A DNA stretch of 64,000 nucleotides, from NCBI GenBank assembly GCA_001792895.1, contig MARA01000015.1, forward strand, positions 62,001 through 126,000. The letters are read 5' to 3'. The translations under genes were made by a program, and so were the position numbers. Below are positions 33,428-44,337 of this stretch, one piece after another. Under the pieces are notes generated by a model, which had not been told where the DNA came from, ran no database searches, and saw nothing but the letters and a program-made list of their open reading frames with translations. This stretch comes from Lentinus brumalis. Taxonomy: Eukaryota; Basidiomycota; Agaricomycetes; Polyporales; Polyporaceae. How positions within the stretch are numbered: position 1 is the stretch's first letter; the number at the start of each line of letters is the position of its first letter.

Positions 33428-33685
33428 AGTGCGGAGGGTTGGGTGCGTGGGCGTGTGGGTATGAGCTTCTGTGGTAGGAATATCGGTGAGTCTCTCGCTT
33501 TTATATCTCCTCCGCAGGCTGCTGAACAGATGACTGACATCAGAACATGTTGATAGTCCCTAAGACGTCCTGCAGGTATGCATCCTTCAGCGGAAGCATG
33601 CGCACCTGAGTAACGTCGTTTCGAATCCTTACTCAGCAGTCTCTCACCAGGCCGCATTGGCCCACTGCGCCGTCCGAACGGCAAC

Positions 33686-33960
33686 CACGACGGGCAATCG
33701 CCCGTACCACCCCCCAGAACAGGCCCGGAATATCGCCCGAATTGGTCTCCTGTTCTGGTCCAGAACAGCTTTGGAAATCGGACCGGAACCTTTGTAAGCC
33801 GTATAAGTAGCCGGTACTGATGAGTACTTTCGGAGCTACAACTTGTTGTATCCGGCGCTCCGGTCCTGTCACCAAACTATTCTGGACCGGAACCAGGAAT
33901 ACATACTTACGTATATTCCGGGCCTGTTCTGGGGGGTGGTACGGGCCAATGCCCGTCGTG
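33686..33960. mobile_element. CACTA-like non-autonomous element, 275 bp
   Basis: The ends are inverted repeats of about 47 bp: the left starts CACGACGGGCAATCGCCCGT and the right, read in reverse, CACGACGGGCATTGGCCCGT. Both continue ACCACCCCCCAGAACAGGCC. The trinucleotide AAC lies directly outside both ends (33683-33685 and 33961-33963). A 3 bp target duplication and a terminal CAC fit the CACTA/EnSpm superfamily, although the fourth and fifth bases are GA, not TA. It has no coding capacity. Confidence 0.65.
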
Positions 33961-34382
33961 AACGCTTCTCCAGATGTCTGAAGCGCTCTAAGACGTCCGG
34001 TCGGGATGCTGACATTTAGAACTCATCGTGAGTGAAGCTTCGTGAAGCTCGAAGAGCGACTGCGTTCACGTCAGTACATATACTTACTCCCAGTTCTGCT
34101 ATATGGTTCATGCTGCCGTCCTCGTATGACGTCACAATATCGCAGCCACCTTGAGCCACCGCCATTGACGTCCCTTCATGGCGGACAAAAGCGTCCGAAT
34201 GCTAAGAAAGACAATTAACGCCCATTGGTTGCAACCACCATGGCTATGTCCGCTGGGTATAAGGGCGTCCTCGCCTGCGCTAACTCTTCTCTTCACTCCC
34301 AACCTGTAAGAACGAGCGGTGTCTCGCTGCTCAAGAACTTTCCGCCTCCGCATCCGTATCTCACCACGACGAGCATTACACG

Positions 34383-36327
34383 ATGCGGCACTGCAGCATC
34401 GAAGACGTGAGGCCAGGTGAGCGTGGTAGTGGTAGTGATTCACATCCGGGACAGTGGTTCATGCTAACCGTCCGACAGACCTGCGTCGCGAACTCGAACA
34501 CCTCCACACCTTCTCCCAGGAGCGTGGCATCGCTGTCGCGGTGGAGATCGAGGAGCTCTGCCTGCTGAACGTACCTCAAGCCGCTGCGGGCCTTGAGTGG
34601 CTCTACGACGTCCCTGAGGGACAGAAGCACCGGATCGTCCCCTCGCCAACCGGCACATCGCAGCACTACCAGTGGTTATGCTTCTCCACGCCCTCTGTGG
34701 CCCCGCCTCCTGCAGAAATCGGCCTCCCTGGCGACGTCTGGGTCATCACCAGTTCGAAAGCGCAGAAGATTTACCACCGTGTCGACCGGCTCGGATGGAA
34801 GCTGGTACCCCCCAGAGTATGGATCCCGCACCCGTTTGCACCAGAGTTACATCTCGCTTTCGGCATTTCCAAGCTCGGATGGTTCCCCATGGAACTTATG
34901 ACGGACGTCTTCCCGGCTGTGTGGAAGTATCAAGGGGCGCCGAACGAGTATGCACGCGTGCCGCCGTCGGCGGCGGTCAAGGCGTTGTACGAAACCACCG
35001 GACGGCCCATCGACCACGGAGACCTTGCGTCGCTCGCGGCCGTGTCGCACAGCTGCGGGGACTCGCGTGCGTCGAAGCAGTGGGATGCTGACCGTGTTAG
35101 GTTCTACATCAACTTCAGAGACCGCCCCGTCGATAACCGTGCGTTGCAGCCTCATACTGGCTCGCTTCCGCTGGCTGCCGGAGGACACCCGTCGACGACG
35201 CTCGTCCCTCGCGCGTCTGGCCACGACTACCTCAAGGACGCGCCTCCCGAGTGCCTGCCCGTCGCTCAAGGGATTAGCATCCTGCGCATCAACGGCGTGT
35301 TTCGCAAAGTCAACCTTCAGCGCATCCGGACGTATGCGAAGAACTTCGAGTCCGCCCTTACGGCACCAAAGGTCTTAGCTGGACCGACCGGTCCTATGCT
35401 CTTGTGTGACACTGACACTGACCGCGACCTGCGCCCCGCCACCTTGCACTGTTTCATCAGTCTAGTCGAGAATGATATGTGAGTTGTCTTGTTTGCTTCC
35501 AGTGAAGTGCGATACTTACCGCCGCGTTAACCAGCGAGTGCAAGAAGTACGACTACAGCACATCGGACCTTGTGAGCGTGCTCCGTATCTGTGCGAGCGA
35601 CAAGCTCGGTGCTCCACTGGTGAAGAAGTCCATCAAGCGTCGCCTCCGCAGGATGTGGGTCTTCTCCTTCGAGCGCGTATCCCGAGGCAGGCTCGCCGAT
35701 GCCCCGGACGCTCTCGTGGCCGCCCGCTGGTACGGTCTCACCAAGATCAAGAAACGCGCACTCTTCGAGTTCATGCGCAGCCCGGACGCGCTCTGCGACA
35801 TCCTGAAGAGCGACTATCCGCAAGAGTGGTACCTTGGTAACAGCGGGGTCCCGCGGCTCTGGGAGGTGCGCGAAGTGCTGGAGGCGACGTGGAGCGCATT
35901 CATCATGGATCCTCCGCAAGCCCTGTGCCGTCCCTGCCCTACGTACGGCGGACAGAGCCCGTGCAGCGCTGCACGTCGTCAGCTTGTGGACGAGTGGGCA
36001 GACACCGTCGGGCAGCCGATGGTGGAGGGTGAGTACCAGTTCGACCCGATCGGGGGCATGCAGGAGTTGGCCCGCATGGACTGGCGGTCGTACGGGATGT
36101 GCATTGGGTGCGTGCGAGCGATGCTGCAGCTGTGTGAGGGGAAGAAGGTGGAGTGGTACGGGCGGTTCGACGCGTGGATTCAACCTGAGTTGTGGGGTGT
36201 GGATGAGGGCGAGGTCGGGCCTGACGATTATGACAACATGCCGTATGTCGACTCGGATGACGAAGGGGAAGGCAGTGAAGACGACGGTGATGATGACGAT
36301 GATGAGATGGACGCAACTGAGTTCTGA
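34383..36327 (+). CDS. Large divergent BTB-like protein with acidic tail (gene L)
   Basis: Exons 34383-34416 (MRHCSIEDVRP), 34479-35478 and 35535-36327, with introns of 62 and 56 nt, give an open frame of 608 residues. The region before the phase-2 intron (GISILRINGVFRKVNLQRI..LHCFISLVEND) takes the place of the BTB domain in the paralogs. The part after it is clearly homologous: VSVLRICASDKLGAP, YGLTKIKKRALFEFM, LCRPC..SPC, GMCIGC, VEWYGRFDAWI. Unlike the others it has about 270 extra N-terminal residues (LPGDVWVITSSKAQKIY, LGWFPMELMTDVFPAVW), perhaps a second degenerate BTB-like unit, and a C-terminal run of Asp/Glu (GEGSEDDGDDDDDE). Function unknown; a role as ligase adaptor is inferred only from the family. 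Confidence 0.75.
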
Positions 36328-36433
36328 GTTCAAACCACCCTATCCTTCGACTTATTCTCAATGTACGATCGTGGTAGTGTACGCAATCCATCAAGTACAC
36401 CGAGTTCGGAGTCCTGGTTCGCCTTTCGCGCTG

Positions 36434-36475
36434 CAGCCACAAACGCAACAAAGGCAAATAACGCGCTTGTGGCTG
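36434..36475 (+). promoter_or_regulatory. Shared F-box upstream element, copy 4, palindromic form
   Basis: The left arm CAGCCACAAACGC and the right arm GCGCTTGTGGCTG form an inverted repeat with one mismatch, spaced by AACAAAGGCAAATAAC. The right arm with the spacer matches the elements before genes A, B and D in the same orientation relative to the gene. It lies about 65 bp upstream of the ATG at 36540. Confidence 0.65.
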
Positions 36476-36539
36476 AGCGCGTTCGAATGTCCTCTCCGTC
36501 ACGGCTCACCCACTCTTGACTCTCAAGTCTTCCGCCATC

Positions 36540-37848
36540 ATGCCCCCACCGTGCAAGCGACGCAACATCCAGGAGTCCGAGCCAAAGGCAGTCGAGAGCA
36601 CAGACTCCCACTTGCACCGGTCGCCACACGCGTCGAATGTTTTCATACCACTCGACATCCTCTTGCTGATCTTAGATGCTGTCGAAGAAGGGTGGTCCCC
36701 GCATATATATGCTTCGTGCGCTCGGACCTGCAGAGCTATGCTGAGGCCTTCACAAGTGCGCATGTACCGCAACGTACTCATCAACCAGCCGCACCACTTC
36801 GCATCGTTCTCAAGAACAATGCTCGGCAACATGGACCTCGCTCTGCTGGTGAAGAAGCTCATCGCTGATGTAGATACGGGGTGGCCCGCCGTTCAAGACC
36901 TTCCAGCTGACCAACTGCTCTTGTCGTCTCATGCGATAAGTCGTCTGCAGAATCTCCAAGAGCTTACCGTGATTGGCTTGTGCCCCAACATATTCCACCC
37001 AAAACAGGCGATGTCGTCTCCGGTTATTGAACGGTTCCTGGGAGCATTTGCGGCTTCTTGTTCAAAGCTCAGGTGCTTGCGCTTGAAACAGCTGGAGCTC
37101 CAGGAGTACGCAGGCCTTGTCCGACACATCGTTTCGTTCTCCGAGATGGAGACCTTGGAGCTCGACTGGGTGACTTGGACTCGGCATGGGAGGCTCCGAT
37201 CCCCGGAGAGGTATATCCGTGACGGCGCGTGCACAAATCTGCACACTCTGAAGGTGAGTGCCGTGCACTTGTCGTTGGCCGCTGCTGATGGTGGCGCGTA
37301 TCCGGCAGATATCATTCTGCGGCACACACCGTCGCAAAGCCTGGAACTTCATAACATTTTCAGGTTGGGGCACCTCGATACAACAGCTCGTCATACGCGT
37401 CCCCCACACGAAGCTCCTCAAACGCGAGTTGAAAGGTCAGCATCCGTCCCCGGCGTCGGCGCACATCTTGCAGCTAATACTGACCGCGTATACAGGCCTG
37501 TCGGCATTCTCGCGCCTGTGCTCCTTCGAGTTGCACCTCTCAGACGAAGACATCCGTGGCGCCACCGTTGCTCTGCACCATATCACTTCTGCTGCCATCA
37601 GGACCGTCCGCGTCGTCCACCACTGCCAGATGCAGGGCGATGTGCTCGCGCTGTACACAGGACTCGGTCTCGACGACGTCCTCGCCGGACCGCAGTATAC
37701 GTCCCTCGAGTCAGCGGCCTGGTGCTTGGTGAGCGACCTGTCCGACGCAGACGATTGGTTTCAGGGTATACCTAGGTGCTTCCCGGGTTTAGCGAAGCGG
37801 GGCATACTGGTTTCAGAGCGGCGGAGACTTCCCGGTATGTGCTACTAG
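36540..37848 (+). CDS. F-box/LRR-like protein
   Basis: Same architecture as gene D on the opposite strand. Exons are 36540-37253, 37309-37435 and from 37496, with introns 37254-37308 (GTGAGT..GCAG) and 37436-37495 (GTCAGC..ACAG, phase 1). The frame may stop at 37848. It may instead use a GTATGT donor at 37835 to reach a 14 nt exon ending at 37908; either way the product is 397 residues. The F-box is IPLDILLLILDAV, SCARTCRAMLRPSQVRMYR, VLINQPHHFASFSRTM. LRR-like segments are LQELTVIGL, LRCLRLKQLEL, METLELDWV, LCSFELHLSDEDI. It follows gene L closely. It is likely an SCF substrate adaptor. Confidence 0.85.
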
Positions 37849-38117
37849 GCGTTGAATCATGCGCGGAACGGTACACTGAATCTATTTGCGATAGAGCGAC
37901 TTCCATAGACTCAGAGTCTCCGTATCCTTACGCCTTGATTTTTGTACCAGCGGCCTAGAATATGCACATCACTTGCTCACGCTCGGAAGTCTCAGCCTCG
38001 AGGCAGAGTGTAGAGACTCCGGTTATAGCCCAAGGTTCGAGCTTATGTAACGGCGAACACTGATATCGATTGCTCACCGTGGCGAGAGCGTTTCCCGCAC
38101 TTCATACTCGCACCGTC

Positions 38118-40312
38118 ATGTCCCCGCAACACCAGCTAGGCGAAACAACAGAGGGCACGACAACGCAGTGAGTTGTCTCGGAATTCTGTTGCGTGTTGAC
38201 TGACCAGGGAACAGGAACATATCTGCGCGTCTGAGACCTCGTGTCCACCCAGTCCCGGCGGTCCCACAGTAAACCCTCCCTCCCTTCGTGTGCTACGGGC
38301 AACGCTGACAAGTAGCAGATACAAGTCCGCTCGACTGAGGGCTCGGGCACAGCCTCTTGTGGGCCAGACGAGGCATCATTCGTGCGATGACGGGACTGAC
38401 TCCGGTGAGTATCCAGTGACTCGTCAACGCTTGAGAGTAGCGACTGACGTACGAATCGATAGACCACGAGCGGCCTTCGGACTTGCACGACGTGGAAGCT
38501 GTGGGGGCACCGCAACTTGACCAGCGCATGGCTTCGACGAGCAGTCGTGCAGGTCTTTCCGCGGTCAGTACCAGTATTCTCAAGCAAACAGATGCGGCCT
38601 CCGGGACAGATGGTCGGCGTTCCGGTGAGGCGGCTATCCCTGCCAAGCGGGTAGGTGCCCACTGTATGACATTCTGGGTTTATACTTATGGTGCACATCA
38701 GACAGCAGATAACGAGTTTACAGTGTACAGAGAGCCTCTCCTGATGACGGATACAGCCATCGAGCGTGCGCACAAGAAGCGGAAGGGCGTTGATTGGTCT
38801 GGCGTGAAGAAACTAGGAGACGGGACCTCGACGACAGGTCCCCACGCTATGCGGCCTCCCTCACGACCTGGACATGCCCTGCAAGATCGTCCAGAGGAAG
38901 TGGTTCAGTCTGAGGGCCGGCACAGAGCAACGGGCAACTCGTGCTCGTCATCATCCGCACTCCCTCGTGGCCTTGTATCCGTCCCGGCCGAATCGTCGCA
39001 TCGCCGTGACGTCCCCGGCTCTTCAATGCCCATAGCAGGACCGAGTCCAACGATACGCTGCGAAACCCAATTGGAACCTCACGCATCCGTAGATTCTGGT
39101 CCTGCGGCATGGACACGGCCGGAAGCTATACCGATCCCTGTGCCACTTCGTACCATGTCCATGTCTGCGAAGTCGACTGCCTCCGCAAGACCCGTGTCCT
39201 CGAACAAGCCGCAATCCCGCATTGCACTTTCCCAGATCGTGCGCGCTGGGGGTGCGGATGTGCGTTCCCGGGGCGTGCAGACGGAAGCGGAGGCACATCC
39301 GCCACCTGTTCTACCAGAGAAGATTCCGCCGCTGTCGCCTGCTCGAGGGGATCCTGCACCACCCGCGGCCTATCCGGAATTCCCCCCTCGCACAAACGAT
39401 CTGTAGAGTTTTGGTATCGCGACGGAAACATCATCGTCAATGCGGAGGGGACGTACTTCCAACTGTTTCTTTCGCGCCTCGAGCGGCACTGCGGATACTT
39501 CGAGCACGCTTCGATCGACCGGGCGCGGACGGTTGTCAATGGGCAGAAGGTCGTCGAGGTGCATGACCTCAAGGTGCGAGACTTCGAGACGTTCTTGAAG
39601 TATCTTGAGGTACCCATGTAAGCTGTAGCACTCCTCCTGCTTCTCTCAGAACTCACCCGGTGCATCCAGGGAGCACTCCGTCAAGGACGCACCGAAGGAG
39701 ATGGCTATGTCGCTGGTGCGCGCATCCCGCGTCCTTTCGTGCAAAGTCATAGGTGATCTTGCCGAGGCGCGAGTCTTCGGGCCGTGGTTGTCGGCGTCGC
39801 TTCCTACTCCAGGAGACGGACTAGCTGGCCGGCCTTACCGCGAGGCTATCGAGATGCTCGTTATTGCGCAGGGCCTTAACGTACCGCTCGTTCGGAAGCA
39901 GACCCTCTACGCGCTCCTCGCGGACGACCACTTCTGGTCCGACGTCGCGTCACGCCGGGCTGGCGTCGACATCTCCGACGCGGACCTCCTCATACTATAC
40001 CGCACCCGTGCGGTTATGCAGGAGAAGTGGCGGGTCCACATACTGATGCCGCCGAACGCGTGTCTGGACAGTGGATGTCTCCCGGACCCTGGAAGTCGGG
40101 TTGCTCTGTGGTCCGGCCAGATGGCGCATTTCACGACCACCGAGGTTCGCGACCCGTTGCGGAGCATTGAAGACGTCAGGACGGCTGTTGGGAAGCTGGC
40201 TAACTGGTGCAGGGTGTGTGTTGATGAGCGTATGCGCGCCTTGGAGGATGCCGGGGAACTCTGGTGGAAGGAGTTGGATCCCTTGCTTGGAATCGTGGCG
40301 CCCGTTGCATAA
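38118..40312 (+). CDS. BTB/POZ-like protein with long disordered N-terminus (gene K), frame break
   Basis: Inverted paralog of gene G. The likely start is the ATG at 38118 (MSPQHQLGE), followed by short exons with GTGAGT/GTAGGT donors. A long disordered Pro/Ser-rich exon runs from about 38731 to 39400 (SARPVSSNKPQSRIAL, PPVLPEKIPPLSP). The BTB-like part VEFWYRDGNIIVNAEGTYFQ ... DFETFLKYLEVP lies in another frame; the shift occurs at a run of six C near 39385, so a one-base deletion or an unrecognised intron is needed to join them. A phase-2 intron at 39618-39669 leads to MEHSVKDAPKE, LVRASRVLSCKVIG, ACLDSGC, NWCRVC and LWWKELDPLLG (39670-40312). Confidence 0.65.
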
Positions 40313-40319
40313 GCTTTCA

Positions 40320-42380
40320 TTGCGCGCTGCAGGGCAAATGAACGCACAGGTCTGTTCTTCTCCCGCTTCCCATTATTCACGCTGACGACCCTCTTCGACA
40401 GCGCAGGAGATCGTCATCGTCCGCAGTCACTTTGTACGATACTTATGTACTTAGTCGTTCATACTTACTTACTTACTTACTCATCATCAACTCTGCTTTC
40501 CTCATACACAGCTACTACAGTCAAATGGCCGTTGTAAAATGTCCGGAGGGACGAACAGACTCGCTGAAGTGGACTATCGCGACTGCCCACGAGGAGCGGC
40601 GGAGCGGCAGAGTTCGACGGTCCCGCCGGCTAGATCTGTCATGAGCTGGCTGTTGCGTAACTAGAGAGGGTATGATTACATACGAGGTGGTTCATTGATA
40701 ATTTGGATCAAGGGAGCGTACGACAAAAGTGCTGAGTCACATGGGTTTTCTGCGGTATGTCACGGTCGGACTAAGAGCATGCTGGAGGTTTGGATTCCGA
40801 CTTGTAGAGTATATGGTCGCATATGAGTTCTGCGAGCGTCGTAAGTGCCATGAGGAGTCCGTGGAGCTCGGAGGGAGTCGCGATCTCTACTGCCAAGAGG
40901 GACGGCATGGGGCCGGTCTGCACCCCCGTCAGGCCAACAAGGATTGGATGATGGCGGTCTGAAGGATAGTGGATGGACACTCCCGCCTTCTCCTTGAGAA
41001 AGGTGAGCGATACATATATAAGATTACATACGCGAAGTAGCCGTGTCGGCTCGAGGTCCCGACGGCTTGCACTAATGGTGATCGAGCGAACGACGATGTA
41101 CAGAGACAGACGAGGTCAGAGCTAAGAGTTGATCTCATGCCGCTGCTCGGATGCTTCAAACTCGTATGGCAGATGGAGGCGGTGTGGCACGTAAACGGCG
41201 GAGATCCCGGACGTCGTCTTGCAACGGGTCGATTATGCGCTTCTGGACCTCATCGAGAAGTTGCCGGCCCAGCTCATACAACACTGGCGGATGACGGACG
41301 CTGATAGTCACGCGAGGACGCGCGGGGCTTGCGAATGCATCAAGAAAAGGATGAGTTGCAAAGGTGAGAAGTCAGGACGCGGGATGAGACTAGTTTGCAC
41401 GTACACTTAGCTCCGTCTGCTGAGCCTGCGGTCAGAGAATGAGAGAAATCCGTAGGAGCTTGGGGAGGCCGAACGCGGAGGCGGCGCTGGAGGAGCCGTT
41501 AAGAGGTGAATGGTGAGCACGCCTACGGGGTCAGTTGCAAGGTACCCCTGCCAATACACTGTGACTACTGCTCCTCTTCGCTCTCTTCCCCGCCCTCCTC
41601 CTCTCGATATCGTCGTGCGGGCAGTGCGACTGCGTACCGAGGACGGATTGACGTTTGCTATGTCGACGGGTCAGAAGCGTCGAAGGGTATGGTGCAACAA
41701 GCAGTAGGTAGACGAGCGAAGGACTCCTCTAGCGTCACTTGGACGATGATGGAGGTCAGGAAGGTAAGTAGTAAGTACAGTACACATGGATAACTTGTGG
41801 ACGAGCAATCATTTTGCGCGCTTGGGCCACGTGGGCGCGTCAGAGGCTCCGCTGTCGCCAGTTTGAAGTTGCACTCGTCCACAACCGTGCTTGGCTCGCT
41901 CTTCCAGTCCTATTTCTCAGCTCTGCTACAAAATAAAAGGATTCCGATACTACGCTCTCATCTACTCTATCTCGACACTAGCTGGCTCCGGTCCTATTCT
42001 GTGCATCATGATATGGATGGTCCCGCCCTCTCCCGATGCCGTATCTGCCGCGGTGATTCTGTCCTCCTGACTGGACCCCAAGTTCATGAGATGTCGCTAC
42101 TTGTGCACTGCAGCCTGGACCGCAGTGCCGCACAGTGTAGCTGGTAATTCCTCGGAGGAGAGCTATGCTGGCATCTGACGTACGCTTCTTTCATCGAGGC
42201 TTCTCACGTCCACGCGCCTTGCCAACCCTATTCGTTGCCAGCCGCCCGTCACCTGGCTTCTACTTACATCTAGGATACTGAATTCTGCACGCTAACGTGG
42301 ACGCTGTAGCTGTGATTACGCTGGACGTGACCGCACTGCAGAGGCAGGGAGCATTGTTGCAGGACACGGTACGTTTACTT
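40320..42380. other. Intergenic interval, no gene seen
   Basis: About 2 kb without a recognisable gene. It contains a short ACTT tandem run at 40463-40480. The stretch near 41828 (GCCACGTGGGCGCGTC) also occurs near 52771, perhaps marking the upstream extent of the duplicated modules. Confidence 0.4.
40463..40480. repeat. (ACTT)n microsatellite
   Basis: Four and a half uninterrupted ACTT units in an otherwise unannotated interval. Confidence 0.7.
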
Positions 42381-42383
42381 TAG

Positions 42384-43900
42384 GTGCGTTATCTTCCTCC
42401 ATGCTCAAACGTCGGCCGGCTCATTGGCATATTCAGGACTTCTTGCCGCTCTTTCTGGCCACCTTGTCTCCCTTTACTCCGACGGAGGTCCGGGCTTCCA
42501 TCGCTACCTCCTGTGACGGCCGTATCGGCAAGGTGCACCCACAGTACGCGAGCACGTCCTCTCCCGTTCCTCGTACAACACTTTTTCAACCATTCGTATG
42601 TCAAACCAGTTATGTCCACAACACCTTCAGATTACTGGCAGTATCGATTCCCTACCCCGACCTTTGCTCACTATCGGCGACATCCCCGCGAGTTCTCCGC
42701 ACAATTGCCTCACGCCGATGCCACCTTGACGACTTCACCTATTGCTGCCTACACCGCTGTGCCGAGGGTCTACCCAGTACACGATGACAGTGGTCAGCTT
42801 CCCCCCTGCATCTTTCCTCCCCCACCCTGTCAAGGCCCCGATTGCGCCGCGAGCCCGTTGCCTCCGTGCATCCCGTTCTCGAGCCACCACCCCCCGACCA
42901 GCACACCCACCTTCAGTTCATTCCCGACCACCAGCACGCAGTACCCTTCCAGCACACCAGGAGGCACAAGCACGACGACATCGACATCCACCGTTCTCTC
43001 GACCGGGACCAGCATACCTGCCGCTGAGCCTCAGACGCACGATCCAGCGCATCCGCTCACTGCCGTGCAGATCGCGGGTATCGCACTCGGCGGTGCGCTT
43101 GGTGTGCTCTAACTCGGCATCTCTCTCTGGCTGCTGAGACGAGGGACATTCGGGAGCGGGACGCTTTTCGGGCTCAAGTACGGTGACGTGCGTCATGCGG
43201 GTTGGAGACCCGATCTCGGAGAGGGCAACGTCGGGGCGGAGATGAGCCAGACTGGGAAAGGAACGCGATCTGCTGGCGACCTGAGATCGCCGTTCGGTGA
43301 GTACTGTCACCATCGCTCGTCTTCCCGGCTCACGAAGTCTCTCCACCTCATGCAGCCGATCCGAGCACATCGCTCCCTTCGTACTCGTCTTCCACGGTCG
43401 CTGCCTCCGTCGTTTCGCTTCCCTCCGTTCCCAACCCGAAGTTTCTGCATGCACCCTCGCTGTCTTCCTCGATATCTCAAGCTCCAGAGCCGCCGCCTCC
43501 ACCGCGGAGCCCGGCAGCGTGGTCAACATCCCCCTCCGCCTTCGATAATGCATATGGCTCGATCGTCGCAGGCTGCCCATCGACGACGGCCTCAGCGCGG
43601 TCGCGCGCTACCACGTTGGACGCGCTGTCCGACGTGTTGACGCTCGTCTCCGGGCGTATGCACACCCCGCAGTCGACGCGGACATCCTCCGCGTACGGCC
43701 CCCGCCTATCCACGTCCACGTCCGGTCTGGCAGCGGCACTCGAGCGAAATTTGTCGGCTGCTTCGACGGAGGAGGAGGTGATGACGCGCACACCGAGTCC
43801 GGCGCCGACGTCGAGCGCGGCAAGCACGACTGAGGGCGTGCGGATATCTTCTTGGCACTCGTCGGATAGCGAGGAGACTGGGCTCATCGTGCGGCAATAG
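42384..43900 (+). pseudogene. Ser/Thr/Pro-rich single-pass membrane protein, module 1
   Basis: From about 42612 (MSTTPSDYWQY) the frame runs through a Pro/Ser/Thr-rich, probably extracellular region (TSTPTFSSFPTTSTQYPSS, GTSTTTSTSTVLSTGTS) into a transmembrane segment VQIAGIALGGALGVL. TAA at 43111 interrupts it; beyond the stop the same frame continues LGISLWLLRR and a cytoplasmic part (GWRPDLGEGNVGAEMSQTG). A GTGAGT intron starts at about 43296, and a Ser/Thr/Pro-rich tail ends at about 43899. This layout is common in basidiomycete membrane proteins of unknown function. The stop lies in the middle of the membrane helix, hence pseudogene, unless it is read through or is a sequence error. Copies are at about 53160-54860 and 61860-62520. 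Confidence 0.65.
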
Positions 43901-44337
43901 TCGCGTCGGACCTCGACTGTTGAAGACGGTGCTTTTGTAGTATACACGCGTGTTTTTCCCCGCTCCTCGTTGCTTTCGCGCTGTCTATGCGTATTCATGC
44001 ATCATGTAGAGTACTACGGACTCAAATCGCTGGTTTTTCATATTCACCCGGCGTCCCTGCGCGTCTTCACTGCCTCGCATATGAGCTTTGGGCTGCTGTC
44101 AACTCAGGCAGGCAGTGCGGACCGCTGCCCACGTGCATGCCATATAATGGTCGATGTGGCCATCGATTGCTCCTCGTCCTCGACGCTCCCCTCTCTCTCT
44201 CTCCATCCATCACTGTCTGCACCTGGACCTCAGCACGCCGAGAGTTATACGACTACGCGGTCTTGGTGAGTACTGAATACCGTTATCACGAGCGCAAGGT
44301 CACGCCGGAGCTGACATAGATCGTCTATCTGTAGGAC

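Noticed and set aside
35527..36333. Long minus-strand ORF opposite gene L
   Set aside because: It mirrors the third exon of gene L, has no motif of its own, and gene L has clear paralogs and splice sites.
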